Source of the DNA: Pseudomonas benzenivorans
GTDB lineage: Bacteria > Pseudomonadota > Gammaproteobacteria > Pseudomonadales > Pseudomonadaceae
Assembly: GCF_024397895.1 (NCBI RefSeq)
Contig: NZ_CP073346.1
Span: forward strand, 2,728,001-2,792,000
Length of the DNA: 64,000 bases
Direction of reading: 5' to 3'
Positions within the stretch are counted from its first letter, which is position 1. Each line of letters opens with the position of its first letter. Shown here piece after piece: positions 16,955 to 26,359 of this stretch. A program made the position numbers and the translations under genes. Under the pieces are notes generated by a model, which was not told where the DNA came from, ran no database searches, and saw only the letters and a program-made list of their open reading frames with translations.

Positions 16955-17992
16955 ATGAAAACAATAATTGCTGCACTCGTCAGTACAATGATCATCGGTT
17001 CTGCAAGTGCAGAGGACCTTCCCAAAACCAAGTTGCAGGTGGTCGGCGGCGTGAGCAGCCTCACCGCCTACGCCGACTTCGAGAAGCCGTTCTGGAGCAA
17101 CGAAATTCCAGCGGTCTCCAATGGCCAGATCAGCGCCGACATCAAGGGCTATAACGAGATGGGCCTGAAAGGTCCGGAAATGATGCGCCTGATGTCGCAA
17201 GGCGTGATCGAGTTCGGTACGGCCACGCTCGCCTACTTCGCCAGTGACAACCCGATCAACGAAGCCATCGACCTGGCTGGCTTGTCACCGGATGCCGATA
17301 CCGCTCGCGCCGTGACGGATGCCTTTGCCCCCGTCTACGCCAAGCACTACAGCGGCGATTCCGGCATCAAGTTGCTGGGCATCTCGACCTACCCGGGCCA
17401 GGTGCTGTTCTGTAATGCCGATATTCAGGGACTGGCCGATATCAAGGGCAAGCGGGTGCGCACCAGCAGTCGCACTCAGGCGGACTTCATCGAGGCGCTG
17501 GGTGGCACCAGCGTAACCATGTCCTTTGGTGAAGTGGTGCCGGCCCTGCAGAACAACCTTGTCGATTGCGCCATCACCGGTTCGCTGTCGGGCTACTCGG
17601 CGAAGTGGTACGAAGTATCCACCCACCTGTATGCCCTGCCGATCAACTGGAACCAGCAGATCCACGCGGTCAACCAGAAGGCCTGGGACAAGCTCGATCC
17701 AAAGGTTCAAACCTTCCTGGAAGGCCGCATCACCAACCTGGTCGACAACATCTGGAGTGCCGCCGCACGTCAGACTCAAGAAGGCTACGACTGCAATACC
17801 GGCGCCGCGAGCTGCCCGTACCCGGACAAGGGCACCATGACCCTGGTACAGCCAAGCGAGGCGGACCGCCAGTTGCTGCTGGATATTCGTGAAGGTGTAT
17901 TGAGCAAGTGGGCAGCGCGCTGCTCTGACCAGTGCGTGGCCGACTTCAATGCCACCGTGGGTAAGACGCTGAATCTCGCTGCCAACAAGTAA
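16955..17992 (+). CDS. dctP: TRAP transporter substrate-binding protein
   Basis: A 345-residue periplasmic binding protein of the DctP family. It has a Sec signal peptide (MKTIIAALVSTMIIGSASA), the family Arg region (DIKGKRVRTSSRTQADFIEALGG) that ligates a substrate carboxylate, and a Gly-X-Leu stretch typical of the hinge. Two Cys pairs near the C-terminus (DCNTGAASC and CSDQC) may form disulfides. It leads dctPQM. The substrate is probably a carboxylate; an itaconate-type compound is inferred from the catabolic cluster 12 kb away. Confidence 0.92.
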   Translation: MKTIIAALVSTMIIGSASAEDLPKTKLQVVGGVSSLTAYADFEKPFWSNEIPAVSNGQISADIKGYNEMGLKGPEMMRLMSQGVIEFGTATLAYFASDNPINEAIDLAGLSPDADTARAVTDAFAPVYAKHYSGDSGIKLLGISTYPGQVLFCNADIQGLADIKGKRVRTSSRTQADFIEALGGTSVTMSFGEVVPALQNNLVDCAITGSLSGYSAKWYEVSTHLYALPINWNQQIHAVNQKAWDKLDPKVQTFLEGRITNLVDNIWSAAARQTQEGYDCNTGAASCPYPDKGTMTLVQPSEADRQLLLDIREGVLSKWAARCSDQCVADFNATVGKTLNLAANK

Positions 17993-18011
17993 GTCCCAGT
18001 AAAGCCGTGCC

Positions 18012-18037
18012 GCGAGGCTTCCTCAGTGAAGCCTCGC
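18012..18037 (+). other. Stem-loop between dctP and dctQ
   Basis: A perfect 10 bp stem (GCGAGGCTTC pairing with GAAGCCTCGC) with a 6 nt CTCAGT loop and no T-tract. It probably protects the dctP mRNA 3' end, giving excess binding protein over membrane subunits, rather than ending transcription. Confidence 0.7.
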
Positions 18038-18075
18038 TCAACTAAATACGGGGCGTTCAGCCCTCGGATACTGCC

Positions 18076-18693
18076 ATGCTCTCCCGTAATTTAGCCTTTA
18101 TCTCGCTCCTGATATCGAAGGCAACCATGCTGTCGCGTGCCGCCGTGTACTTTGGCGGCGGCTTGACGATCGCCAGCGTATTTCTGATTACCTACGATGT
18201 CAGTCTGCGCCGACTGTTCAGTATTACCGTCGGTGGCGCCGACGAATTGTCAGGCTATGCGTTCGCCATCAGCAGCAGCTGGGCCCTGGCGTTTACCGCA
18301 TTGGAGCGTGCCAACGTTCGCGTGGACGTGCTCTATCAATACTTGCCGGTGCGTATCAGCGCACTGGTGGACTGGCTGGCGCTGGTCGCGCTCGGCGTAT
18401 TTTCCGTCTTCCTCACCTACTACGCCTACGACGTCGTCATGAGTTCCTGGGTGCAGAGCTCCGCGGCCAATACCCCGTTGGCGACGCCGTTGTGGCTGCC
18501 CCAGGGTCTCTGGTTGGCGGGCCTGGTCTGGTTTTCGGTGGTCCTGGCCCTGATGCTCTTGCGGGCATCGATTGCACTGATCACCGGTGACGTCGAAGCC
18601 GTCAAACAGTTGTGCGGAGTCAAGTCGGCGAAGGAAGAGGCGGCGACTGAAGTTGCCATGGGCGAGCGCAATGTTCGGGGAGTAACCGTATGA
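18076..18693 (+). CDS. dctQ: TRAP transporter small permease subunit
   Basis: A 205-residue membrane protein with four predicted helices and the DctQ pattern (ITYDVSLRRLFSITVGGADELSGYAFAI). It bridges DctP delivery and the DctM channel. A second ATG at 18127 is possible. Its stop overlaps the dctM start (ATGA), indicating translational coupling. Confidence 0.92.
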   Translation: MLSRNLAFISLLISKATMLSRAAVYFGGGLTIASVFLITYDVSLRRLFSITVGGADELSGYAFAISSSWALAFTALERANVRVDVLYQYLPVRISALVDWLALVALGVFSVFLTYYAYDVVMSSWVQSSAANTPLATPLWLPQGLWLAGLVWFSVVLALMLLRASIALITGDVEAVKQLCGVKSAKEEAATEVAMGERNVRGVTV

Positions 18694-19976
18694 TTTCTGT
18701 CGCACTGATTGTTCTGCTCACGCTGATCGGTCTGAGCATTCCCATTGCCGCCGCCCTGGGCGTGCTGGGCCTGATTCTCGACCCGCTCTACTCCATGCTG
18801 CCGCTCACTCGGGCCATCGGCGAGCTGACCTGGAGTTCCAGCACCGAATTTCTGCTGGTGGCCATTCCACTGTTCATCATGCTCGGCGAAATCCTGTTGC
18901 GTGCCGGCTTTGCCGAGCGCATGTACAGCGCCATGAGCCTGTGGCTGTCCTGGCTGCCGGGTGGCTTGATGCACGCCAATATCGGCGCCTCGACGCTGTT
19001 TTCCGCCACGTCCGGTTCCAGCGTGGCGACGGCCGCCACCGTGGGCACGGTCGCGTTGCCGCAGATCAAGCGCTATGGCTACAACGAGCCGCTGTTTCTC
19101 GGCAGCATCGCCGCCGGCGGCACCCTGGGCATTCTGATTCCGCCGTCCATCAATCTGGTGATCTATGGCGTGCTGACCAACACCTCGGTGCCCAAACTGT
19201 ATCTGGCGGGCATCGTGCCGGGCCTGTTGATGGCCGCAATGTTCATGCTGATGATCATCGTGTGCTGCATCGTCAAACCGAAATGGGGCGGGCAACGGAT
19301 CCAGGCGAGCTGGTCGGAGCGCCTCGCCAAGTTGGTTGATCTGGCGCCGCCGCTGGGTATCTTCCTGCTGGTCGTGGGCTCGATCTACGCCGGCATCGCC
19401 ACGCCAACCGAAGCCGCCGCCCTGGGCGTGGTCGGCGCCCTGGTACTGGCCGCCTGCTTCCGGACCCTGAGCATCAAGATGCTGCGTGAGGTGGTGGAGG
19501 GCACGATGCGGGCCAGTGCGATGATCATGATCATCGTCATCGGCGCGGCGTTTCTGAACTTCGTCATGTCGGCGACCGGGCTGACCAATGCCATAACCGA
19601 TAGTATCGTCGGGCTCAACCTGTCGCCCATGCTGATGTTGCTGGTGGTGGTGGTCTTCTATGTCGTCCTGGGCTGCTTCATGGAAACCCTGTCGATGATG
19701 ATCACCACCATTCCGATCGTCGCGCCGATCATGATCGCACTTGGCTTCGACCCGATCTGGCTGGGTGTGGTGATCATCGTCCTGGTCGAAACCGCACTGA
19801 TCACCCCGCCGGTGGGGCTCAACTTGTTCGTCGTGCAAAGTCTGCGCAAAAGCGGCTCGATGCAGGCGGTATTTCTCGGCGGCATGCCCTTTGTCGTCGC
19901 GCTCTTCCTGATGGTGGCCTTGCTCGCGGCATTCCCGGGCCTGGCCCTGTGGATGCCATCGGCATTTTCCAACTAG
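18690..19976 (+). CDS. dctM: TRAP transporter large permease subunit
   Basis: A 428-residue protein with about 12 membrane helices and the DctM signatures GGTLGILIPPSINLVIYGVL and ATPTEAAALGVVGALVL. It forms the sodium-coupled channel. A GGGAG ribosome site precedes the ATG within the end of dctQ. Confidence 0.95.
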   Translation: MISVALIVLLTLIGLSIPIAAALGVLGLILDPLYSMLPLTRAIGELTWSSSTEFLLVAIPLFIMLGEILLRAGFAERMYSAMSLWLSWLPGGLMHANIGASTLFSATSGSSVATAATVGTVALPQIKRYGYNEPLFLGSIAAGGTLGILIPPSINLVIYGVLTNTSVPKLYLAGIVPGLLMAAMFMLMIIVCCIVKPKWGGQRIQASWSERLAKLVDLAPPLGIFLLVVGSIYAGIATPTEAAALGVVGALVLAACFRTLSIKMLREVVEGTMRASAMIMIIVIGAAFLNFVMSATGLTNAITDSIVGLNLSPMLMLLVVVVFYVVLGCFMETLSMMITTIPIVAPIMIALGFDPIWLGVVIIVLVETALITPPVGLNLFVVQSLRKSGSMQAVFLGGMPFVVALFLMVALLAAFPGLALWMPSAFSN

Positions 19977-20587
19977 CGCGCCTTGGGTGCCGAGCGGTGG
20001 CCCGTGTGCCACTGCTCGGCCAAGTGTCGGCAGGCGGTGCGCTGTGCGTGAGAACAGAGGGCGGCGATGGCGGGCAGGTGCCGGATAAGGACGGCACGGG
20101 TGGCGATCACCGAGGGTGGGTCATACAGGCGTTGTTGGCTGGATCGTCAGCGCGCGAGTAGGTGGCTATTGGCACTACTTGACCTTACCGCGGTGGCAAG
20201 CTTTATCGTGATGCGGTGCACAGTCCATGAGGAGTTGCGATGCTCGAGCTGACAACTCCAGCGAAAACCGGCAGCCACTTTGTCAGCGCTGCCTTATCGC
20301 CTGCAACGTTATCCGATCAACCTAGCCAGCAGCCGAAGAGTCGGTGGCGCGTGGCGTTACTGGCTCCATATAGCTCAGCTTCTATTGTCGATGCGGAGGG
20401 TCTAGCGGCCTTGGCGCCGTTCGGGAACTTATTGTTGCCATGACGAAGTTGCCATGTTCATGGAGCGTTCTGTCCGCTTTATTCCCTTGCCGGAACAGTG
20501 AATCGGCTGCTTGTGCGGGAGGGGCAAGCCCCTGTTCGACAGGGGCTGTTCTAACCCGGGTTAATGGGTTAATAGGGAGAAGGAAAT
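19977..20587. other. Intergenic region downstream of dctM
   Basis: About 610 bp without a convincing gene. It holds a hairpin (20527-20547), a 12 bp palindrome TAACCCGGGTTA (20552-20563) and a tandem GGGTTAAT repeat (20558-20573), all just before the next gene. Confidence 0.5.
20527..20573. promoter_or_regulatory. Hairpin and tandem repeat upstream of the degenerate EAL gene
   Basis: AGCCCCTG-TTCGA-CAGGGGCT is a perfect 8 bp stem. It is followed by the palindrome TAACCCGGGTTA and the direct repeat GGGTTAAT-GGGTTAAT. The hairpin could end readthrough from the TRAP operon; the repeat is a candidate operator. The ribosome site AGGGAGAAGG follows directly. Confidence 0.45.
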
Positions 20588-21319
20588 ATGGGTGCGCCCG
20601 AATATCTCCAGCCTCTCGCTGATACGGGCTTTTATCTGCGCCATCAGTTAATCCTGACGCGCGACGGCCAGCCGTTCGGCAGCGAGATCAGGATCGTCAT
20701 GGAGCCTGGCGTTGGTCGGCTGTCCCCGAGCAAGTTAGCCTGCATCTATAGCGAGATGCAGATGCATATCCAGTTGACGGCCTTCTTGCGAAACGACCCT
20801 GTGCTGCAGTCACAGAGTGACGTCACGCGGCGATTCGTCTGTATTGCCCAGGCCGATTTGGCGGACCAGGCGTTGCACGAAGAGTTGATTCAGGGGGGCG
20901 AAACCCTGAGTCAGTATGGGCAGAGGCTGGTGGTCACCATGGATGACCCGCCGGATCCAGACGCCAGCCCGGAATGCAGAATTAAGATAATCAAGCATAT
21001 CTATGCAATGAAAGAGCATGGAGTCGAACTGGCGCTGGATAACTACAATCCGCTCCAGGGTGGCGTTGACATCAATATAGATCCGGATTTATTTGATTAT
21101 ATAAGGGTGCCTGTTTGCCGGCTTGAACGGCTCTATGGTCTAAGTCGCCAGGTGGAACTATTGGCCCTGGTTCATGAGCGGATAACTGTGCTCAAGCAGT
21201 GTGGTCAGACTTCGATTATTGCCGACAATATAACGCATGCTGAAAACCAACTACTGGCCCGCTCCCTGCCCTTTGATTACTTTCAAGGCGACGGTCTTGT
21301 GCCCGGCGGAAATGGTTAA
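20588..21319 (+). CDS. Degenerate EAL-domain protein
   Basis: A 243-residue protein with the layout of an EAL c-di-GMP phosphodiesterase but lacking its catalytic set. EAL is replaced by EIR (residues about 32-34), the metal-binding DDFG block reads LALDNYN, the KxD lysine region reads IRVP, the EGVE block reads IIADNIT, and the final QGYLF reads QGDGL. It is therefore probably not a phosphodiesterase; it may bind c-di-GMP or act through protein contacts. It has a strong ribosome site and more AT than neighbours. A separate GGDEF-EAL gene lies downstream. Confidence 0.75.
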   Translation: MGAPEYLQPLADTGFYLRHQLILTRDGQPFGSEIRIVMEPGVGRLSPSKLACIYSEMQMHIQLTAFLRNDPVLQSQSDVTRRFVCIAQADLADQALHEELIQGGETLSQYGQRLVVTMDDPPDPDASPECRIKIIKHIYAMKEHGVELALDNYNPLQGGVDINIDPDLFDYIRVPVCRLERLYGLSRQVELLALVHERITVLKQCGQTSIIADNITHAENQLLARSLPFDYFQGDGLVPGGNG

Positions 21320-21452
21320 CGCCGTGCTATTTAAAGGTGACTACGGTGGATGTTGCTGACCCTTGGTGGTTTGTGGCTGGCCAAGGTAAACATGGCCTCC
21401 ACGACACCGTCCGACTCACAGAACAGATGACAGTATCGAAAGCGGAGTGATC

Positions 21453-21941
21453 GTGATAAATCTAAGTGTGCATACAGTGCTGCATGTTCTCCTGGCCCTG
21501 TTTCTCGCTGTCGTCACTCAGGTCTCGATCGCCCGGGACAATATCGTGCTGACGGTAACCGACCCCGGCGGAACCTCGGTCGACTACGACCTGGCCGCGC
21601 TCGAGGCCATGGACAGTAGGTATCTGCTCACCCACACCTCCTGGACCGACGGGCTGCAGCGCTTCACCGGCGTGCGCGCCAGTCAGTTGCTGGCGGCGCT
21701 CGAGAAGTCGGGTTCGACCGTGCGGGCGCGGGCGCTCAACGATTACGAAGTCCGCATGAGCGTGAAGGACCTGACCGACTATCCGGTAATCATCGCCTAC
21801 AAACGCAATGGCGAGTACATGACCATCCGCGACAAGGGACCGCTGTGGATCATCTTCCCCCAGGATGACCACCCCGAGCTGATAGGCCTGGAAACCGACC
21901 AGAAGATGGTCTGGCAACTGCGCCGGTTGGTCGTCGAATAG
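21453..21941 (+). CDS. Exported molybdopterin-binding-fold protein
   Basis: A 162-residue secreted protein with an N-terminal hydrophobic signal (VLHVLLALFLAVVTQVSIA). A small domain similar to the sulfite-oxidase/YedY molybdopterin-binding fold follows (TDPGGTSVDYDLAALEAMD; FTGVRASQLLAALEKSG; ending WQLRRLVVE). It lacks the Cys that ligates molybdenum, so catalysis is doubtful. GTG 21453 was preferred (GGAG 5 bp upstream); GTG 21447 and 21468 are alternatives. It overlaps the next gene by 1 bp, so it is probably a periplasmic partner or sensor for the GGDEF-EAL protein. Confidence 0.72.
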   Translation: MINLSVHTVLHVLLALFLAVVTQVSIARDNIVLTVTDPGGTSVDYDLAALEAMDSRYLLTHTSWTDGLQRFTGVRASQLLAALEKSGSTVRARALNDYEVRMSVKDLTDYPVIIAYKRNGEYMTIRDKGPLWIIFPQDDHPELIGLETDQKMVWQLRRLVVE

Positions 21942-23980
21942 TGGCCGGCGAACGGCGCCCCATGCTCAGGCACTGGTGGCAGCAAAGCGGGATGTGGCGT
22001 CTGGTGCTGGCCCTGGTGGTCTTCCTGACGTCGCTCTACCTCTCCTATCGCGACCTGGGCCAGGCCAACAACCTCGCCGGCTTGCGCATTGCTCACCATA
22101 CGCACACCCTGTTCAAGACCTACGAGGACGTCGAGCGGCTGATGCGCAGCCTGCGCCACTACGCGATGGATGATCCGATCTATGGGGTCAACCTGGAGAG
22201 CGTGCAGTTGGACTATGAACTGCTGGTCAGCCGCCTGCCGGTGTTCTATGACGGCGAGGCGAATCGCGAGTTGTCGGAGTCTGCCGAGGTGCGGGCAGCG
22301 GTCGACAGTCTCGCGGTCATGCTCGACTCGATCGAGCCGCTGATCGCCAACCTCAAGCCCGACCGGTATGACCCCGCCTATGCCTACGTCCAGTCATTGC
22401 TGCGCACGCCGCGGGTCCGGTTCCTGGAGTTGACCAAGCAGTACATGATGAACGCGCAATTGCGCAACGAGCAGATTATCAAGCACCTTGACCACACCCG
22501 AAACGACTGGGTGATCGCCGCGCCGGCGGTCAGCGGCGTGATCCTGCTGCTGATGTTCTTCCTGCAGTTGCGACGGTCGAGGATCCTCGCCAAGACCCTC
22601 GAGGCGGAGTCGCACAAGCTCGCACACCTGGCCGCCCATGACCCTCTGACCGCATTGCCCAACCGGGCGCTGCTGCAGGACCGGCTGTCCCAGGCTATCC
22701 GCCGTGCCCGTCGCGCAGGCGGGCGTTTCGCCGTGATGTTCCTCGACCTGGACCGCTTCAAGGCGGTGAACGACAGCCTCGGTCATGCTGCCGGCGACGA
22801 ACTGCTGAAAACGTTGGCCGAGCGACTCGGCGCCTGCGTGCGGGAGGACGACACCGTGGCGCGCATCAGCGGTGACGAGTTCGTCCTGTTGATCGAGAAC
22901 ATCGGCGACGACAACGATGTGCTCGACGGCGTCGCCAACCGGGTCGCGACGCAACTGCGCACGCCTTTCCTGCTCGCCGGGCAGGAGCTGCTGGTCACCG
23001 GCAGTATCGGCATCAGCCTGTATCCCGAGCATGGCGAGGAGGCGGAACTGCTGCTGCTCAATGCCGATGCCGCCATGTACAGCTCCAAGGCGAATGGGCG
23101 CAACAGCATCCACGCCTACCAGGCAGAGATGAACGTTGGCAGCGTGGCGCGGCTGGAGTTGAGCCGCGACCTGCACTTTGCCCTCGAGCGCGGGCAGCTG
23201 GTCCTGCATTACCAGCCCCTGGTTCGCCTCGCCACGGGCCAGATCTTCGGCGTCGAAGCCCTGCTGCGCTGGCAGCACCCGACCCGTGGCCTGCTGGGCC
23301 CCGACGAGTTCATTCCCCTGGCCGAAGAGAGCGGGCTGATCCTGCCTATCGGCGAGTGGGTGATCCGGGCCGCGTGCGCCCAGGCTATCGCCTGGCACCA
23401 GCAGGGCCTGCCGCTGCTGAAGATGGCGGTGAACCTGTCCGCGCTGCAGTTCCAGCAAGCGGACCTCGCCCAGCGGGTCGGCGCGACGCTGGAGGCCTCA
23501 GGCTTTCCGGCCGAGCTGCTGGAGCTGGAGCTGACCGAAACCCAGCTGATGCGCAACGTGGACCTGGCGATTGCCGCGACCCAGGCATTGCGCGAACTGG
23601 GTGTCGGCCTGGCGGTCGACGACTTCGGCACGGGCTATTGCTCGCTGATCTACCTGCAGCGCTTCCCGGTCAGCAAGCTCAAGCTCGATCGCAGTTTCGT
23701 CCAGGATGCGCTCAGCAAGCCGCGCTCCGCGGCCATTGCCCGCAGTGTCATCAGCCTGGGCCGGAGTCTGGGTCTCGAGGTGCTGGCCGAGGGCATAGAA
23801 ACGCCGGAGCAGCTGGTGTTCCTGCGCGCTCATGGCTGTGGCTACGGCCAGGGCTATCTTTTCAGTCGACCGCTGGCGACCGACCAGATCGCCCAGTTGA
23901 TCCAGGCAAACCTAGCCGCCGAGGCTGAGGTCGGTGAGATGCGCCGCTTCGCTCCCGGGGCGCTGTTACTGGGCGGCTGA
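21941..23980 (+). CDS. Membrane GGDEF-EAL c-di-GMP enzyme
   Basis: A 679-residue protein. A transmembrane helix (about 20-37), a helical periplasmic segment of roughly 150 residues and a second helix (about 188-208) precede a GGDEF domain (active-site SGDEF, RISGDEFVLLIE) and an EAL domain. The EAL motifs are intact: FGVEALLRW, DDFGTGYCSL, KLDRSF, LAEGIETPEQ and GYGQGYLF. Both synthesis and breakdown of c-di-GMP look possible. GTG 21941 overlaps the stop of the upstream exported protein; ATG 21962 is the alternative start. Confidence 0.93.
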   Translation: MAGERRPMLRHWWQQSGMWRLVLALVVFLTSLYLSYRDLGQANNLAGLRIAHHTHTLFKTYEDVERLMRSLRHYAMDDPIYGVNLESVQLDYELLVSRLPVFYDGEANRELSESAEVRAAVDSLAVMLDSIEPLIANLKPDRYDPAYAYVQSLLRTPRVRFLELTKQYMMNAQLRNEQIIKHLDHTRNDWVIAAPAVSGVILLLMFFLQLRRSRILAKTLEAESHKLAHLAAHDPLTALPNRALLQDRLSQAIRRARRAGGRFAVMFLDLDRFKAVNDSLGHAAGDELLKTLAERLGACVREDDTVARISGDEFVLLIENIGDDNDVLDGVANRVATQLRTPFLLAGQELLVTGSIGISLYPEHGEEAELLLLNADAAMYSSKANGRNSIHAYQAEMNVGSVARLELSRDLHFALERGQLVLHYQPLVRLATGQIFGVEALLRWQHPTRGLLGPDEFIPLAEESGLILPIGEWVIRAACAQAIAWHQQGLPLLKMAVNLSALQFQQADLAQRVGATLEASGFPAELLELELTETQLMRNVDLAIAATQALRELGVGLAVDDFGTGYCSLIYLQRFPVSKLKLDRSFVQDALSKPRSAAIARSVISLGRSLGLEVLAEGIETPEQLVFLRAHGCGYGQGYLFSRPLATDQIAQLIQANLAAEAEVGEMRRFAPGALLLGG

Positions 23981-24325
23981 CCTAAGACTTCTTTGCTTGT
24001 CCAGGTGCTAGGAGGGGGAGGCGTTCGACTGGCATCTAGCGGGCTGGTAGATCACCGCGAAGCGATGCCGATTGCCCGGCTTGCGCCAAAGGGTGGTCTG
24101 AAAAAGCCCGTCCTTGAAGAGTGCAGTACAGGTCGGTGATTCTGTGGAGAACAGAGGTTTCAGCGTTCTCCCAAGGCCTGACTCGCCGCGCGGTACGGCA
24201 AGTCAGGTCTTGGGCAGAAGCTACTGTTTGGCGGGGAGGCGTTGCCCGGCTCTGGGGCGAACGATGCAGGCGCCGTACCTACGGCTGAGGCGCTCAGAGG
24301 CCGATGCCATGAGCGCCGGCTGAGC
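23981..24325. other. Convergent intergenic region with a large inverted repeat
   Basis: About 345 bp between converging genes. The inverted repeat 24170-24187/24197-24214 (16 of 18 bp paired, CCCAAGGCCTGACTCGCC) could act as a bidirectional terminator, though there is no T-tract. No gene is seen. Confidence 0.5.
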
Positions 24326-26209
24326 TCAGACGATGCGGAATTGCCGCGCGCTGCGGCTCAAGGCTTCCACCTGTGCCGACAGGCCCTGGGTGTGCTGGTC
24401 CAGTGTCAGGCGCAGGTCCTTGGTCCCACCTACGTGCATGTTGATTTCCTCCATCTTGTCGGCAATCTCCTCGGTGGTGCAGGAGATTTCCTCGATGGCG
24501 ACCACCACCTGGTTCATTTCGGCGGTGAGCTGTTCCATCGAGCCGGAGATCTCCCCTATGGACTCGGCGACCTGGCCGGCGTGCTGTTCACTCTCCGCCG
24601 CCAGGGCCAGACCATCGGTCATCAGCTCGTCCATGCTCCTGGTCTGCTGTTTGAAGTCGGCGACGATACGAGCGATATCGGTGGTGGCCGAAACGGTCTT
24701 CTGGGCAAGCGTGCGCACCTCGTCGGCCACCACCGAGAAGCCGCGGCCGGCGTCCCCCGCGCGGGCCGCCTCGATCGCCGCATTCAGCGCGAGCAGGTTG
24801 GTCTGGTCGGCCAGGCTGTTGATCACATCGATGATGCCCGCCACCTTGCCACTGGAGTGATTGAGCTGTTCGACCTGTGCGTGGGTCGCCTGGATCAGCT
24901 TCGACAGACGGCCCATGTTTTCGACGCTGGCGCCGATGATCGCGGTGCCCTTGCGCGCGGAATCGTAAGCCGAATGAGTGGCCGTGCCGACGTCCGAGGT
25001 GCGCTGCGCCATCTCATTGATGGTCGCCGAGATTTGCTGGGACGCCGAGGCGGTCTGCTCGGTCTGCATTTCCACCTGGGTACTGTTCTCGCCGAGATGG
25101 CGCATGGCGTCGTTCAGGTAGCTGTGCAATTGACCCAGTTGCTGATTGGTGTCGACGACGTGGCCGACGATCTGGCCAATGCCGTGGATCATCCGGTTGG
25201 TCGCCTCGCCCAGCTGGTTGAACTCATCCTTCGGGTTGCGGCCTACCGGCATGCGACCGGTGAGGTCGCCGGAGGCGACCCGGGTAAGCAGCTGGGTCAC
25301 CGTGCTCAGCTGGCTCAGCAGGGTCCGCGAGGCCTGGCTCAGGGTGATCAGCAGGAACAGGGCTACGCCGGTGAAGGTGATGCCCATCATCAGGCTGGAA
25401 GAGCTGCGCGCTTCCTGTGCCTGTCTTGCCGTACTGGCCAGCAGTCCATCCTTGAGCATGCTGTTCTGCTCATCGATATGCTGTTCAATCTGCTGTCCCA
25501 GCTGGTCGAGCTGCGCTTCGAGTTCGCCAATCTGCTGGATGAGGCTGCGGGCCTGGGCAAACGTCTGGGCGAATCGGCTGACCGCCTGACCGATCTGGTT
25601 GTCCTGCCAGTTCAGCTCCTGGATCTTGGCCTGCATTTTTTCAATGGCCGCCTCGGTCTTGCCTGCGTAGGTGCGGTCCGATGTCGCGAGGTAGTTGCGC
25701 TGGCCGCTCGAGGCTGAAGCGACGAAGGACTGGATCAGACCGATGCTGACCTCCTCCAGCGTCTCGGTGCTGGCTGACAGCTCCTGACGCAGACCGTCCG
25801 CAGGACTCAGTCCCAGTTGCTGGCGCAACGCCAACCAGTTTTTGTGCAGGCCGGTTTCCCTGTTGATGAGCTCCCGGACTTCCTGGGCGCTCCGGGTAAT
25901 GCTGGTCTGCCCCAGGCCTTGGGCCTGAACCAGCAGCTGCTCCGCCAGTTGCTCCAGGCCGGCCAGTCGCTGCTCGAAGTCGGTGGCGCTGTCAGCCGTA
26001 AGCGCTTTGCGCATGGCGCTCTGCCTGAGCCAGCTGTTCATCAGGGCGAAAGAAGCACTGGCATAGCTGGTGGCCGTTTCTCGAGCGCGAAACGAGTCGC
26101 TCAATTGCTGGCTGGCCCAGAATGACGAGGCGGCCATCAGGGCCAGGCTCGCCAGGGCGATGGCGATCAGGATGTGGAACTTCTGTTTCCAGGATAGGAA
26201 GAGGTGCAT
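24326..26209 (-). CDS. Methyl-accepting chemotaxis protein with helical periplasmic sensor
   Basis: A 627-residue transmembrane receptor: membrane helix near 11-31, an all-helical periplasmic domain of about 240 residues, a second membrane helix near 275-297, HAMP, and a signalling hairpin tip ([19 protein letters not shown]). The sensor size and helicity fit the helical bimodular (HBM) type used by receptors for TCA-type acids. It lies 150 bp downstream of an OprD porin on the same strand, suggesting taxis to the compound that porin admits. The ligand is inference. Confidence 0.92.
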   Translation of the reverse strand: MHLFLSWKQKFHILIAIALASLALMAASSFWASQQLSDSFRARETATSYASASFALMNSWLRQSAMRKALTADSATDFEQRLAGLEQLAEQLLVQAQGLGQTSITRSAQEVRELINRETGLHKNWLALRQQLGLSPADGLRQELSASTETLEEVSIGLIQSFVASASSGQRNYLATSDRTYAGKTEAAIEKMQAKIQELNWQDNQIGQAVSRFAQTFAQARSLIQQIGELEAQLDQLGQQIEQHIDEQNSMLKDGLLASTARQAQEARSSSSLMMGITFTGVALFLLITLSQASRTLLSQLSTVTQLLTRVASGDLTGRMPVGRNPKDEFNQLGEATNRMIHGIGQIVGHVVDTNQQLGQLHSYLNDAMRHLGENSTQVEMQTEQTASASQQISATINEMAQRTSDVGTATHSAYDSARKGTAIIGASVENMGRLSKLIQATHAQVEQLNHSSGKVAGIIDVINSLADQTNLLALNAAIEAARAGDAGRGFSVVADEVRTLAQKTVSATTDIARIVADFKQQTRSMDELMTDGLALAAESEQHAGQVAESIGEISGSMEQLTAEMNQVVVAIEEISCTTEEIADKMEEINMHVGGTKDLRLTLDQHTQGLSAQVEALSRSARQFRIV

Positions 26210-26359
26210 GCTAACTCCTCACCGCACGAGTACGGGCGCCTGGGGCTGAAGAGTCGGCGGGCTTTAGGGGAGAGCGAGCGCCGAATCTTCAGTTCCATTG
26301 GCTGTCGGCAGAATGATTGGAAGGACCGGCGGCGCAGTCGCCGCCGGTCGTGGTGTGCC

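Noticed and set aside
18426..20012. 528-residue minus-strand frame opposite dctM
   Set aside because: His/Asp/Gln-rich antisense shadow of a clear membrane protein gene.
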